From contig JACOUO010000017.1 in NCBI GenBank assembly GCA_016177845.1, forward strand, positions 62,001 to 126,000: a stretch of DNA of 64,000 bases, written 5' to 3'. Below, in pieces: positions 48,356-58,173 of the stretch (within the stretch, counting starts at the first letter, position 1; every line of letters starts with the position of its first letter). The notes beneath the pieces were generated by a model. That model was not told the DNA's origin, did no database searches, and was given only the letters and a program-made list of their open reading frames with translations. Source of the stretch: Deltaproteobacteria bacterium (GTDB lineage: Bacteria > Desulfobacterota > GWC2-55-46). Position numbers and translations under genes: made by a program.

Positions 48356-49195
48356 ATGAAAAAAAGGCTTGCGATACTCTGGGACGGCGTAAAGTTATTC
48401 GATAAGAACAGCTGTTTTACAAGCGCCGCTGCAATCTCTTTTTACGCCTTTTTCTCGCTCATCCCCCTGATGATACTTATTACCGCGTCACTGGGGTTTA
48501 TCCTTGGCACCCGGACAGGGATGCTTGACAGGGTGATAGGCATGGTCCAGAAGAGCATCCCGTATTTGGGGGACCTTGTGCTCGATGACCTCACTGACCT
48601 TGCCAGAAGATGGAGAAAGTTCGGCTGGGTGGGCCTGCTGTCCCTCATATCAAGCGCGGAGCTTGTGCTCGGGGCAATGTCTGACGCCTTAAGCGCAGTC
48701 TTTGATACTACAAACAGATTCAACTGGTTCAGGAGGAAGATACTTAATCTTTTGGGCCTTCTGCTCGTCATTTTGACAGCTTTTGTGTCGATTGCCATTA
48801 CTGCCGCCTCGTTGCTATTTAAAAAGCTTCACTTCAAGGTCTTTGGTTTTGACCTTACCTATTTCATATTTGACAGTTTTGCCTTTAAATACATACTTCC
48901 GTTCCTGCTTGTAACTCTGATAGTGGCCCTTGGCTACAAGATAATATCGGGCCCTAACATGAATTTTGAGTACGCCTTTTACGGCAGCATACTTTTTACC
49001 GCCCTTTGGGAGTTGGCAAAAAACCTGTTCGCCTGGTATGTATCGAATTTCCCGAGCTATAATAAGTTTTACGGCTCGCTGGGGACCATTATGATACTTA
49101 TGATTTGGATATTCTACTCGGCCAATATCTTCCTCTTCAGCGCCTCGGTAGCCAAGGCCGCTTATGACAGGAATGTAATGCCTGCCAAGGCATGA
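48356..49195 (+). CDS. YihY/BrkB-family inner membrane protein
   Basis: A 279-residue protein with six predicted spans and the family signatures TSAAAISFYAFFSLIPLMIL near the start and GSLGTIMILMIWIFYSANIF near the end, which lets it be placed firmly. Members were once called ribonuclease BN by error; their true function is not established, with transport suggested. It lies 7 bp after der, so it is in the same transcript. Confidence 0.88.
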   Translation: MKKRLAILWDGVKLFDKNSCFTSAAAISFYAFFSLIPLMILITASLGFILGTRTGMLDRVIGMVQKSIPYLGDLVLDDLTDLARRWRKFGWVGLLSLISSAELVLGAMSDALSAVFDTTNRFNWFRRKILNLLGLLLVILTAFVSIAITAASLLFKKLHFKVFGFDLTYFIFDSFAFKYILPFLLVTLIVALGYKIISGPNMNFEYAFYGSILFTALWELAKNLFAWYVSNFPSYNKFYGSLGTIMILMIWIFYSANIFLFSASVAKAAYDRNVMPAKA

Positions 49196-49335
49196 ATAAA
49201 AATCAGCCTGACGGGTAAAAAAGATGATATTAATCATGGCGAAAGATGGGCTAAAGCCGTATTTTTGTGTAAGATTTTTATTGTAAATTCATTTAATCTA
49301 TGACAGAATAAATTCTAATTATTAAGAGAATGAAC

Positions 49336-49357
49336 TCCCCGCGGCAAGAGCCGGGGA
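49336..49357. repeat. GC-rich hairpin in the yihY-ftsH gap
   Basis: TCCCCG-C-GGC and GCC-GGGGA form a bulged stem around AAGA. It is followed by a CG-rich stretch (49385-49440: GCTCGTTGCTCC, GCGCTCGCTATGC). The block between 49196 and 49461 is coding-free and looks like a dispersed repeat or remnant of a mobile element, but there is no second copy in the window to prove it. Confidence 0.3.
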
Positions 49358-49461
49358 CTTGAGATGTAAGGAAAAAAATATATTCGCTCGTTGCTCCGTA
49401 GCCTGCTGCGGGCGATGCGCTCGCTATGCATTTTCACCTACCCCCACAGAGAGGATGTTAG

Positions 49462-51336
49462 ATGAACCAATTATATAAGAACATAGCCATGTGGCTGATA
49501 ATAATCGCCACTGTCGTGCTCATGTTTAATCTTATAAGCTACAAACAGCCTGCTTCTGAAAAAGTTTCCTTCAGCGACTTCATACAGCAGACAGAGACAG
49601 GCAATGTCTCCGAGGTAACGATTCAGGGCAATGACATAATCGGAAAATATAAGGACGGCAAACAGTTCAAGACTTATGCCCCCCAGTACCCTGACCTTGT
49701 CGGCAAGCTTCGCTCAAGCGGCGTAAAGATAGCGGCTGAACCGATGGTGGAGACCCCGTCATGGGGAACTATCTTCGTCTCCTGGTTCCCGATGATACTT
49801 CTGATCGGAGTATGGATATTTTTCATGCGCCAGATGCAGAGCGGCGGCGGCAAGGCAATGAGCTTTGGCAAATCAAGGGCAAAGCTTCTTACAGAAAACC
49901 AGCACAGGGTCACATTCAAGGATGTGGCAGGCATTGAAGAGGCAAAGGATGAGGTAGAAGAGATTATAGAGTTCCTCAAGGACCCGAAAAAGTTCACGAG
50001 GCTCGGAGGCCGCATCCCCAAGGGAGTCCTCCTGGTAGGCTCACCGGGAACAGGCAAGACCCTCCTTGCCAAGGCGATAGCAGGCGAGGCCGGAGTGCCG
50101 TTCTTTTCAATATCAGGCAGCGATTTTGTCGAGATGTTTGTCGGAGTCGGCGCATCCCGCGTAAGGGACCTTTTTGTGCAGGGCAAGAAAAACGCCCCAT
50201 GCATTATCTTCATAGATGAGATAGACGCTGTAGGAAGGCACAGGGGCGCAGGCCTTGGCGGAGGCCATGACGAGAGGGAACAGACCCTCAACCAGCTTCT
50301 TGTCGAGATGGACGGCTTTGAGAGCAACGAAGGCGTTATCATCATTGCAGCAACAAACCGCCCTGATGTCCTTGACCCGGCCCTTTTAAGGCCCGGCAGG
50401 TTCGACAGGAATGTATTGGTGCCCAAGCCCGATATCAAGGGCAGGGAAGAGATATTAAAGGTGCACGCCTCAAAGTCGCCGCTTGCGGAAGATGTCAACC
50501 TTGAGGTGGTGGCAAGGGGTACGCCCGGTTTCTCAGGCGCGGACCTTTCAAACCTTGTCAATGAAGCTGCCCTCCTTGCGGCAAGAAGGGGCAAGGAAAG
50601 GCTTGAGAAGATAGAGTTCGACGACGCTAAAGACAAGCTCCTTATGGGAAGCGAGAGAAGGAGCATGATAATAAGCGACGCAGAGAAGAGGAATACCGCC
50701 TATCACGAGGCGGGGCATACTCTTGTGGCAAGGCTTATTCCCGGGACAGACCCCATACATAAGGTCTCTATCATCCCGAGGGGCATGGCGCTTGGCCTTA
50801 CGCAGCAGCTTCCGATAGATGAGAGACACACATACAATAAAGAATATCTCCTTAACAACATCTCCGTTCTTATGGGCGGCAGGGCGGCTGAGGAAATAAT
50901 ACTCAAGCACATGACAACGGGCGCGGGCAATGACATTGAGCGCGCTACCGAGCTTGCCAGAAAGATGGTCTGCGAGTGGGGCATGAGCGAGAAGCTCGGT
51001 CCTTTGACATTCGGCAAGAAAGAAGAGCATATATTCCTCGGCAAGGAAATGAGCCAGAGGAGAGACTTCAGCGAAGATACCGCAATCGATATCGACAATG
51101 AGATCAAGGGCCTTGTGATGGATAATTACCACAGGGCAAGAAAGCTTCTTGAGTCCCATATCGGGGCCCTTCACAGGCTTGCGATAGCGCTTCTTGAAAA
51201 AGAGGTGCTTGATACAGTTGAGATTGACAAGCTCATCTTCACCGATGATGAGAGCGGCGGGCCTAAACCCACTGAGTCAACGCCCGAATCCCTTCAGCCT
51301 GAGGATGCCGCAAGACTTGGCGTTGTAGTAAAATAA
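49462..51336 (+). CDS. ftsH: ATP-dependent zinc metalloprotease FtsH
   Basis: FtsH is the membrane AAA+ protease that degrades misfolded membrane proteins and regulators such as LpxC in many bacteria. The 624-residue protein has two spans (about residues 7-24 and 108-127) with a small periplasmic domain, Walker A GSPGTGKT, Walker [10 protein letters not shown], the second region of homology [17 protein letters not shown], and zinc ligands HEAGH near residue 415 plus a later Asp. It has GAGAGG before the ATG and a strong terminator behind it, though folP follows after the gap. Confidence 0.97.
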   Translation: MNQLYKNIAMWLIIIATVVLMFNLISYKQPASEKVSFSDFIQQTETGNVSEVTIQGNDIIGKYKDGKQFKTYAPQYPDLVGKLRSSGVKIAAEPMVETPSWGTIFVSWFPMILLIGVWIFFMRQMQSGGGKAMSFGKSRAKLLTENQHRVTFKDVAGIEEAKDEVEEIIEFLKDPKKFTRLGGRIPKGVLLVGSPGTGKTLLAKAIAGEAGVPFFSISGSDFVEMFVGVGASRVRDLFVQGKKNAPCIIFIDEIDAVGRHRGAGLGGGHDEREQTLNQLLVEMDGFESNEGVIIIAATNRPDVLDPALLRPGRFDRNVLVPKPDIKGREEILKVHASKSPLAEDVNLEVVARGTPGFSGADLSNLVNEAALLAARRGKERLEKIEFDDAKDKLLMGSERRSMIISDAEKRNTAYHEAGHTLVARLIPGTDPIHKVSIIPRGMALGLTQQLPIDERHTYNKEYLLNNISVLMGGRAAEEIILKHMTTGAGNDIERATELARKMVCEWGMSEKLGPLTFGKKEEHIFLGKEMSQRRDFSEDTAIDIDNEIKGLVMDNYHRARKLLESHIGALHRLAIALLEKEVLDTVEIDKLIFTDDESGGPKPTESTPESLQPEDAARLGVVVK

Positions 51337-51353
51337 AAAACAATCCTATACGA

Positions 51354-51402
51354 GCCGCGGCTTCCATGTGACATGGTTATGGAGGCTGCGGCCCGCTTTT
51401 TT
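51354..51402 (+). terminator. Terminator after ftsH
   Basis: A 14-bp stem with two G-U pairs (51354-51367 with 51379-51392) is followed, after four bases, by six T. A small hairpin TGCAGG-TTTAAG-CCTGCA at 51413-51430 lies just after it. Confidence 0.78.
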
Positions 51403-51492
51403 AACCAATCCCTGCAGGTTTAAGCCTGCATAAACATATTTAAAAGCCGAACTGATTACGGCTTCAATCCCAGTATTCCGGCGGAGACCCTC

Positions 51493-52698
51493 TTGAGGTT
51501 ACCTGTCAGATTTCTTGAAATAAAATCAATTGAAAAAGCTCGTTCCGAGATGGAACGGATAGGCGTAGACCCTGCCGGCATTGAAATAATGGCCCCCAAG
51601 CAGTTCCATTATAATTTCAAGGTTGAAGGGCTTAGCGCGGCGCAGGCCAATGTGGTCAAACAGGATATGCTCTCAATAGGGGGCGAGGCCGCAGTTGCCA
51701 GAGGTGCGGCATCCTGTACCATAAAAACAACCGATGCCATTATATCAGGCACTTTAAAGCAGTTTAACTCTCTCATCCAGAAGCTTCAGTACCAGTCTTT
51801 CGGCCTGCCCAAGGTGGCACGCTCTCTAAGCGAAGCCCTTGAGAATACTGTAAAGTCCCGCTTCAGCATCAAGACAGCAGGCAGGGAATGGATCATCGGC
51901 GAGAGAACCCTTGTAATGGGAGTATTAAATGTAACGCCTGATTCGTTTTCAGACGGCGGGCTTTTTTTGGACAGGGACAAGGCAGTTGAGCGCGCCCTTG
52001 AGATGGTCGAACAAGGCTCTGACTGGATAGACATCGGAGGCGAGTCCTCAAGGCCGGGCGCAGAGCCTGTTTCAGCCGAGGAAGAGATTAGAAGGGTAGT
52101 GCCTGTTATCGAACTGATAGCCAAAAAGGGCGTAACCGTCTCAATAGATACGACAAAGTCGAAGGTAGCAAGAGCCGCACTGGACGCAGGCGCGGAGATA
52201 GTAAACGATATAAGCGCGATGAGCATGGACAGCGATATGGCCTCAGTGTGCGCTGAGAGTAAATGCCCGGTCATCTTAATGCACATGAGGGGTACGCCAA
52301 AGACCATGCAATCAAATATCAAGTATAACGATTTGATTTCAGAGGTGTATGGTTATCTTTTATCAAGGATTGAATACGCCGAATCTTCTGGCATTGAGGC
52401 GAATAATATAATAATAGACCCCGGCCTTGGATTTGGAAAATCAAGGGAAGGGAATTTTGAGATAATTAAAAGCCTCTCTGAGTTCAAGTCGCTTGGAAAA
52501 CCAATACTCATAGGGGCTTCAAGAAAATCATTCATAGGCAAAACCCTTGGCGCAGACCTTGACGCAAGGGTCACTGGTACTGTAGCGGCATCAGTCATCG
52601 CCATACAAAACGGCGCTGGCATAATCCGCGTCCATGATGTTGTTGAGGCCAGGCTGTCCGCTGACATGGCTGACGCCATACGCCGTAGCGGTCTGTAA
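51493..52698 (+). CDS. folP: Dihydropteroate synthase with an N-terminal extension
   Basis: FolP joins p-aminobenzoate to the pterin diphosphate. The catalytic barrel starts at about residue 133 with GVLNVTPDSFSDGG, followed by DIGGESSRPGA, a DPGLGFGKS block and ASRKSFIG, so it is complete. The 401-residue length comes from about 130 extra N-terminal residues with an alpha/beta look (KSIEKARSEMERIGVDPAGI, then FNSLIQKLQYQSFG), seen in DHPS of some Deltaproteobacteria and Nitrospirota. The role of the extension is not known to me. The start is a TTG with GGAG eight bases before it. Confidence 0.93.
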   Translation: MRLPVRFLEIKSIEKARSEMERIGVDPAGIEIMAPKQFHYNFKVEGLSAAQANVVKQDMLSIGGEAAVARGAASCTIKTTDAIISGTLKQFNSLIQKLQYQSFGLPKVARSLSEALENTVKSRFSIKTAGREWIIGERTLVMGVLNVTPDSFSDGGLFLDRDKAVERALEMVEQGSDWIDIGGESSRPGAEPVSAEEEIRRVVPVIELIAKKGVTVSIDTTKSKVARAALDAGAEIVNDISAMSMDSDMASVCAESKCPVILMHMRGTPKTMQSNIKYNDLISEVYGYLLSRIEYAESSGIEANNIIIDPGLGFGKSREGNFEIIKSLSEFKSLGKPILIGASRKSFIGKTLGADLDARVTGTVAASVIAIQNGAGIIRVHDVVEARLSADMADAIRRSGL

Positions 52699-52712
52699 AG
52701 GGAAGGCAAGCA

Positions 52713-53504
52713 GTGTTTGAGAGTATATTCAGGTTGAATAATCTGGTCACCGTGCTCGATATCCTTATCGTGGCTACCGTCCTTTATTGGTTCATGCTCA
52801 TGTTCAAGGGAACAAGGGCCGAGAGGATGCTCTGGGGCCTTGCGGTGGTCATTATCGTTTATTTCGTATCGCAGAGGGCCGAGCTTTTAACGCTCCACTG
52901 GATACTCAGTAATTTTCTCGGCTCAATCGTTATTTTCATAATAGTAGTATTTCAGCAGGACATAAGAAAGGCGCTTGTGCATGTGGGCAAGCCCTTCAGC
53001 ACCCGTGACATAATGGGCTCCAAAGGCGTTCTCGATGAAATAACAAAGGCAGTTGCCTATATGTCCAAGAACAGGACAGGGGCGCTCATTGCCATGGAGA
53101 GGGCGATAGAGTTAAACGAGTTCCTTGAGGTAGGGGTCAATGTTGACGCAAAGGTATCAAAGGAGCTGCTGCTGTCCATCTTTAATCCGACCTCTCCCAT
53201 GCATGACGGAGCGGTTGTCATAAGGAGCGGCAGGGTATTCAAGGCAGGCTGCATACTGCCCCTTACTGATAAAGAGCTTACCAAGTCAATGGGCACGAGG
53301 CACAGGGCAGCCATAGGGCTTGCGGAAGAGAGCGATGCCGCGATAATAGTAGTATCGGAAGAGACCGGGGAAGTGACCCTTGTGGTAGAGGACGGGCTCT
53401 ATGTAGGGCTTGAGCATGAGAGGCTTTTGACTCATCTTAAGGAGCTTTTCTCAGGCGAAAACGATTTGAAGAAGACTATTTTCCCCTGGAAGGTGGGGGC
53501 GTGA
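52713..53504 (+). CDS. cdaA: Diadenylate cyclase CdaA
   Basis: CdaA makes cyclic di-AMP from two ATP. The 263-residue protein has three N-terminal membrane helices (about residues 10-85) and a DAC domain with MHDGAVVI and GTRHRAAIGL, the DGA and RHR active-site motifs. The start is a GTG with AAGGGAAGG upstream. It is followed by cdaR with a 4-bp overlap, and then glmM, the well-known cdaA-cdaR-glmM unit in which GlmM and CdaR modulate CdaA. In a diderm this cluster is less common than in Firmicutes but known. Confidence 0.95.
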   Translation: MFESIFRLNNLVTVLDILIVATVLYWFMLMFKGTRAERMLWGLAVVIIVYFVSQRAELLTLHWILSNFLGSIVIFIIVVFQQDIRKALVHVGKPFSTRDIMGSKGVLDEITKAVAYMSKNRTGALIAMERAIELNEFLEVGVNVDAKVSKELLLSIFNPTSPMHDGAVVIRSGRVFKAGCILPLTDKELTKSMGTRHRAAIGLAEESDAAIIVVSEETGEVTLVVEDGLYVGLEHERLLTHLKELFSGENDLKKTIFPWKVGA

Positions 53505-54148
53505 AGCGTGTATTATTGACCAATATAAGGCTAAAGCTTCTTTCCCTTGCATTTGCTTCTGCCTTATGGTTTTTTGTTGCCGGGCAGAGCAATACCGAGG
53601 TAGGCTTTATTGTGCCCATAAGCTTTAAAGGCGTGCCGAAAGAGATGATAATGACGAGTACGCCTCCGGGCGAGGTCGAAGTCCGGGTAATGGGGCCGAA
53701 GCTTTTTATAAATAACCTCTCGCCCTCGCAGATAATAGCCGAGCTTGACTTAAGTGACGGCAAAGAGGGTTTGAATACCTATAAGTTAAGCCCAAAGGAC
53801 ATTGTCACGCCTATGGGCGTTGAGGTATTGAGGTTACGGCCCAATTCAGTTGATGTGAAAATGGAACGCCTGATCAAGGTGAACCTGCCCATAAAGGTCA
53901 GGTTGAACGGCAGGCCTGAGAGCGGATTCAGGGTTTCCGGTATTTCGGTGATACCCAAGGCTGTGATAGCGACCGGCCTTAAAAAAGACATCAAAGACTT
54001 GAGTGAGATATACACCAGGCCTGTTGATGTTACAGGGCTCAGATATTCAACGACGATTTCAGCGCCTCTTGATGTGCAGGACTTTGAGTTCAGGTCCATA
54101 AGCACAGACAAGGCAGATGTAAGGATAATCATTAAAAAAGAGAGGTAA
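53501..54148 (+). CDS. cdaR: YbbR-domain regulator CdaR
   Basis: A 215-residue protein with one N-terminal span (about residues 10-30) and two YbbR-like repeats facing the periplasm (VPISFKGVPKEMIMTSTPPG and VKVNLPIKVRLNGRPESGF regions). CdaR binds CdaA and tunes c-di-AMP synthesis. Its start overlaps the cdaA stop (GTGA). Bacillus CdaR has four YbbR repeats, so this is a short form. It is followed by glmM after 6 bp. Confidence 0.88.
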   Translation: MKRVLLTNIRLKLLSLAFASALWFFVAGQSNTEVGFIVPISFKGVPKEMIMTSTPPGEVEVRVMGPKLFINNLSPSQIIAELDLSDGKEGLNTYKLSPKDIVTPMGVEVLRLRPNSVDVKMERLIKVNLPIKVRLNGRPESGFRVSGISVIPKAVIATGLKKDIKDLSEIYTRPVDVTGLRYSTTISAPLDVQDFEFRSISTDKADVRIIIKKER

Positions 54149-54154
54149 GTTTAC

Positions 54155-55513
54155 ATGGTCCGCAAAAAGAGGCTCTTCGGCACTGACGGGGTAAGAGGTG
54201 TCGCTAACATAGAACCGATGACTTCTGAGATGGCGTTGCAGCTTGGCAGGGCAATCGCCTATGTATTCAAGAAAGAGGCCCGCAGGCACAGGATTGTTAT
54301 AGGAAAGGACACGAGGCTTTCCGGCTACATGCTTGAGAGCGCTATGATGGCAGGCATCTGCTCAATGGGCGTTGACGCCCTTATGGTAGGCCCTCTGCCC
54401 ACACCCGGCATAGCGTTCATCACCTCATCCATGAGGGCGGACGCGGGGGTCGTTATCTCAGCCTCCCACAACCCTTATCAGGATAACGGCATAAAGTTCT
54501 TCTCAAGGAACGGGTACAAGCTCCCTGATGATATAGAGTTTCAGATAGAGGACTTCATATTCGAGAACCACGACCCGAGCCACAGGCCAACCGCAAGCGA
54601 AGTGGGAAAGGCTTACAGGGTCGATGACGCGATAGGCAGGTATGTTGTCTTTGCCAAGAACACATTCCCAAAGGAATACACGCTTGACGGCCTGAAGATA
54701 GCCCTTGACTGCGCCAACGGAGCCACTTATAAAGTCGCGCCCGCTGTTTTCTACGAGCTTGGCGCGGAGGTAATCCAGATCGGAGTGAAGCCCAATGGAG
54801 AGAACATCAACCTTGACTGCGGCGCGTTATACCCGGAGCATGTGAGCAAGGCTGTAAAGGAGACCGGCGCGGATATCGGGTTTGCCTTTGACGGCGACGG
54901 CGACCGCTGCATAATGGTCGATGAGAACGGCACTGTGCTTGACGGGGATTTCATCCTTGCCATAAACGCCCTTTCAATGCTCAAGGAAGGCACGCTCAAT
55001 AAAAATACGCTTGTCTCTACCATCATGAGCAACTCAGGCCTTGAAGAGGCCATAGAGAGCGGCGGAGGCCGTGTTGTAAGGACTTCCGTAGGCGACAGGT
55101 ATGTCGTTGAGGAGATGCTTAAGAACGGCTATAACCTTGGCGGAGAGCAGTCAGGCCATGTAATATTTTCAGACCATACCACAACAGGCGACGGTGTCAT
55201 AACCGCGCTTCAGATACTTAAGACAATGGTAAAAGAGGGCAAGCCCCTCTCAGAGCTTTCAAAGGTGATGAGGAGCTATCCGCAGATACTTCTTAATATA
55301 AAAGTAAAAGAGAAGAAAGACCTCTCGACCCTGCCGACCGTGGTGAACGCGCTTAAGGCAATCGAAGAAAAGCTTAAGAACAGGGGCAGGGCGTTTATCC
55401 GTTATTCAGGCACAGAGCCCCTTGCAAGGATTACGATTGAAGGGCAGAAGGAAGATGAGATAACGATGATGGCAAATGAGCTTGCCGAGGTGCTTAAAAA
55501 AGAGATAGGCTGA
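54155..55513 (+). CDS. glmM: Phosphoglucosamine mutase
   Basis: GlmM converts glucosamine 6-phosphate to the 1-phosphate for UDP-GlcNAc synthesis. The 452-residue protein has GTDGVRG at the N-terminus, the phosphoserine loop [15 protein letters not shown], the metal loop FDGDGDRCI, sugar-binding GEQSGH, and the phosphate-binding [11 protein letters not shown]. All four domains are present. It is third in the cdaA operon. Confidence 0.97.
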   Translation: MVRKKRLFGTDGVRGVANIEPMTSEMALQLGRAIAYVFKKEARRHRIVIGKDTRLSGYMLESAMMAGICSMGVDALMVGPLPTPGIAFITSSMRADAGVVISASHNPYQDNGIKFFSRNGYKLPDDIEFQIEDFIFENHDPSHRPTASEVGKAYRVDDAIGRYVVFAKNTFPKEYTLDGLKIALDCANGATYKVAPAVFYELGAEVIQIGVKPNGENINLDCGALYPEHVSKAVKETGADIGFAFDGDGDRCIMVDENGTVLDGDFILAINALSMLKEGTLNKNTLVSTIMSNSGLEEAIESGGGRVVRTSVGDRYVVEEMLKNGYNLGGEQSGHVIFSDHTTTGDGVITALQILKTMVKEGKPLSELSKVMRSYPQILLNIKVKEKKDLSTLPTVVNALKAIEEKLKNRGRAFIRYSGTEPLARITIEGQKEDEITMMANELAEVLKKEIG

Positions 55514-55551
55514 TTGATTAAAAAATAGAAAACACAGGAGTTGTTTCCGAG

Positions 55552-56280
55552 ATGTCGAGACTTTCAGTTAATGTTGACCATGTTGCTACAGTAAGGCAGG
55601 CGCGGCTTGCCTCGGAACCTGACCCGGTCACGGCAGCCGCAATTGCAGAGCTTGCCGGGGCTGACGGGATTACAGTCCATCTCAGGGAAGACAGAAGGCA
55701 CATACAGGACAGGGACTTATATATCCTTAGAAAGACGATAAAGACAAGGCTCAACCTTGAGATGGCCGCAACAAAAGAGATGTTTGACATAGCCCTTGAG
55801 GTCAAGCCTGATATGGTAACCATCGTGCCGGAAAAAAGGCAGGAGCTTACCACTGAGGGCGGCCTTGATGTAAAGACTAACCCTGACCCTCTCAAAAGGT
55901 ATGTACAGGGCCTGAGGGACGCGGGGATTTCGGTAAATCTTTTTGTCGATCCTTCGCCTGACGCGGTCAAGGCATGCCACAGGATAGGCTCTGACGGGCT
56001 TGAGATACATACGGGCCGCTACGCCGAGGCCTTTCAGGATAATGTGAAAGAGGCGGAGCTTAAAAGGATATACGATGCCGCGGTCCTCTCAAAGAGGCTG
56101 GGGCTTAAGACTCATGCGGGCCACGGCCTTGATTATAATAATGTACAGAATGTCGCAGCCATGCAGGAGTTTGACGAATTTGCCATAGGCTACAGCATCA
56201 TCTCAAGGAGCATCTACACGGGCATTGAAAATGCCGTGAGGGAGATGAAGAGGCTCATTGTGGCAAGCCGTTCTAAGTAA
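55552..56280 (+). CDS. pdxJ: Pyridoxine 5'-phosphate synthase
   Basis: PdxJ condenses aminoacetone phosphate and deoxyxylulose 5-phosphate to pyridoxine 5'-phosphate. The 242-residue barrel has NVDHVATVRQAR, ADGITVHLREDRRHI, FVDPS and AGHGLDYNNV. Length fits. A 38-bp gap separates it from glmM, and acpS follows after 2 bp, the usual pdxJ-acpS pairing. Confidence 0.96.
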   Translation: MSRLSVNVDHVATVRQARLASEPDPVTAAAIAELAGADGITVHLREDRRHIQDRDLYILRKTIKTRLNLEMAATKEMFDIALEVKPDMVTIVPEKRQELTTEGGLDVKTNPDPLKRYVQGLRDAGISVNLFVDPSPDAVKACHRIGSDGLEIHTGRYAEAFQDNVKEAELKRIYDAAVLSKRLGLKTHAGHGLDYNNVQNVAAMQEFDEFAIGYSIISRSIYTGIENAVREMKRLIVASRSK

Positions 56281-56282
56281 GA

Positions 56283-56630
56283 ATGATATTCGGGGTAGGC
56301 ATAGATATAGTGGATGTGCGCAGGTTCAAGTCTGCGATGGACAGGAAAGGCCTGTGCGAAAGGCTTTTTACCCCGTCTGAGCTTGAGTACTGCATGGGGC
56401 AGAGGAGCCCTGAGAAACATCTTGCGGCAAGATTCGCCTGCAAGATGAGCTTTTTCAAGGCAATGGGCAGGAGATTCAAATTCAGGGAAGTCGAAGTTAA
56501 GAGGGGCTCATCCGGAAGGCCTGAGATAACAGCCCCTGTCAGCGGATTTAAGTTCAATGTGACCATCACTCACGATAATGGTTTAAGCCTTGCCCATACA
56601 ATTGTGGAGAAGGTAGATGAAATTAGCTGA
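56283..56630 (+). CDS. acpS: Holo-[acyl-carrier-protein] synthase, with an altered active site
   Basis: AcpS moves 4'-phosphopantetheine from CoA to the acyl carrier protein. The 115-residue protein has the start GVGIDIVDVRRF, with metal-ligand Asp8, and the block HLAARFACKMSFFKAMG. In the family this block reads RFAxKEA, where the Glu is the second Mg ligand; here the Glu position holds Met55. The rest of the fold is intact. Either the metal site is rebuilt or the enzyme is weak and another transferase helps. It overlaps the next gene by 14 bp. Confidence 0.88.
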   Translation: MIFGVGIDIVDVRRFKSAMDRKGLCERLFTPSELEYCMGQRSPEKHLAARFACKMSFFKAMGRRFKFREVEVKRGSSGRPEITAPVSGFKFNVTITHDNGLSLAHTIVEKVDEIS

Positions 56631-58173
56631 CGCGCGCACAATACAATCGATGGACAGGGCCGCCGTAGAGGATTACGGCATAAGCGGCCTGCAGCTCATG
56701 GAAAATGCCGGAAGAGGGCTTGCAGAGATAATAAAGCGCGAACTTTCCGGCATACAAAATCCGCAAGTGGCTATTCTTGCGGGAAAAGGCAATAACGGCG
56801 GGGACGGGTTTGTAGCGGCGCGGCACCTTAAAAATTCCGGCATAAGCGCTTATGTGCTGAGTCTTTCTAAAATGGAAGAGATAAAAGGGGATGCCGGTTC
56901 GAATGCCTCATCATGGCATAAGATGGGCGGAGAGATATTCCCGCTCAGTACGAAACAGGACTTAAAGAATTTTGAAAATGAACTGAGGGGTTCCGATATA
57001 ATTGTAGACGCAATCTTCGGCACTGGGCTCAGCTCCAAAGTGCTCGGCATCCATGCCGAGGTTATAAACCACTTAAACAGCCTCAATAAAAAAGTCATCG
57101 CCGTTGATATACCCTCAGGCATTGATGCCACAACAGGCTCAGTGCTCGGTTGTGCAGTAAAGGCATATTTAACTGTTACCATGGCAATGCCTAAGCTCGG
57201 CCTTTATGTATACCCGGGCCGCTCTTACGCAGGCAGGGTCGAGACAGTCGATATAGGCATCCCTTCAAAGCTCCTTGATACCGACCTTAAGTGGAACCTT
57301 ATTACGGAAGATGATTTAAGGAAGATATTAAAGCCCAGAGTGCCTGATTCACACAAGGGCCTCTACGGGCATCTCCTCGTGGTAGCAGGCTCTACAGGCA
57401 TGACAGGGGCAGCCTACATGGCAGGGATTTCCGCGATGAGGGTCGGGGCAGGGCTTACTACCGTAGCTGTGCCGGAGAGCCTCAACCCGATAATGGAAGT
57501 AAAGACAACCGAGGTTATGACAAAGCCTCTGCCGGAGACGGAAAGCAGGACCGTTGGGCTTGTCTCCCTTGAAAAGGTAAAAGAGATAATGGAAGGCAAG
57601 GACGCCCTTGTCATAGGTCCGGGCGTGGGCAATTCCGAAGATATATACAACCTTATAAAAGCTGTCATAAAAGTAGTAAAGACGCCGCTTGTAATCGATG
57701 CGGACGGGCTTAATTCCATTGCAGGGCATCCTGAGATATTCAAGGACCTGGCTACAGAGGTAATCCTCACGCCACATCCCGGAGAGATGGCAAGGCTCCT
57801 TGATGTGAGGACTTCCGATGTGCAGGCGGACAGGGTAGGCTCAGCCACAAGGGTTGCAAAACAGACAGGGGCAACGGTCGTGCTCAAAGGCGCAGGCACC
57901 GTTATAGCAGACCCCAAGGGAAAGATATTTATAAATCCGACTGGAAACCCGGGGCTTGCAACAGGTGGCACAGGCGATATCCTTGCGGGAATGATAGGCG
58001 GGCTTCTGGCGCAGGGCTACTCCGCAATCGAGGCGTCCACTGCAGCAGCTTACATGCACGGCCTTGCCGGGGATGAATTAAAAAATGCGCAGGGCGGCGA
58101 GATAGGGATGATTGCCACAGACCTCCTTGCTTTTATTCCAAAGATCATAAATTCGTTTATATCTTCCCAATGA
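56617..58173 (+). CDS. nnr: Bifunctional NAD(P)H-hydrate epimerase/dehydratase
   Basis: A two-domain repair enzyme for hydrated NAD(P)H. The N-terminal YjeF_N epimerase domain (about 1-210) has GNNGGDGFVAARHL; the C-terminal carbohydrate-kinase-like dehydratase (about 230-518) has GSTGMTGAAYM, VIGPGVG, LTPHPGEMARL and NPGLATGGTGDILAG. Both active sites look complete. It overlaps acpS upstream by 14 bp and tsaE downstream by 4 bp. Confidence 0.95.
   Translation: MKLADARTIQSMDRAAVEDYGISGLQLMENAGRGLAEIIKRELSGIQNPQVAILAGKGNNGGDGFVAARHLKNSGISAYVLSLSKMEEIKGDAGSNASSWHKMGGEIFPLSTKQDLKNFENELRGSDIIVDAIFGTGLSSKVLGIHAEVINHLNSLNKKVIAVDIPSGIDATTGSVLGCAVKAYLTVTMAMPKLGLYVYPGRSYAGRVETVDIGIPSKLLDTDLKWNLITEDDLRKILKPRVPDSHKGLYGHLLVVAGSTGMTGAAYMAGISAMRVGAGLTTVAVPESLNPIMEVKTTEVMTKPLPETESRTVGLVSLEKVKEIMEGKDALVIGPGVGNSEDIYNLIKAVIKVVKTPLVIDADGLNSIAGHPEIFKDLATEVILTPHPGEMARLLDVRTSDVQADRVGSATRVAKQTGATVVLKGAGTVIADPKGKIFINPTGNPGLATGGTGDILAGMIGGLLAQGYSAIEASTAAAYMHGLAGDELKNAQGGEIGMIATDLLAFIPKIINSFISSQ

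Noticed and set aside
49674-50666. Long minus-strand reading frame opposite ftsH
   Set aside because: It mirrors the codon pattern of the well-supported ftsH gene and its sequence has no domain or ribosome site.
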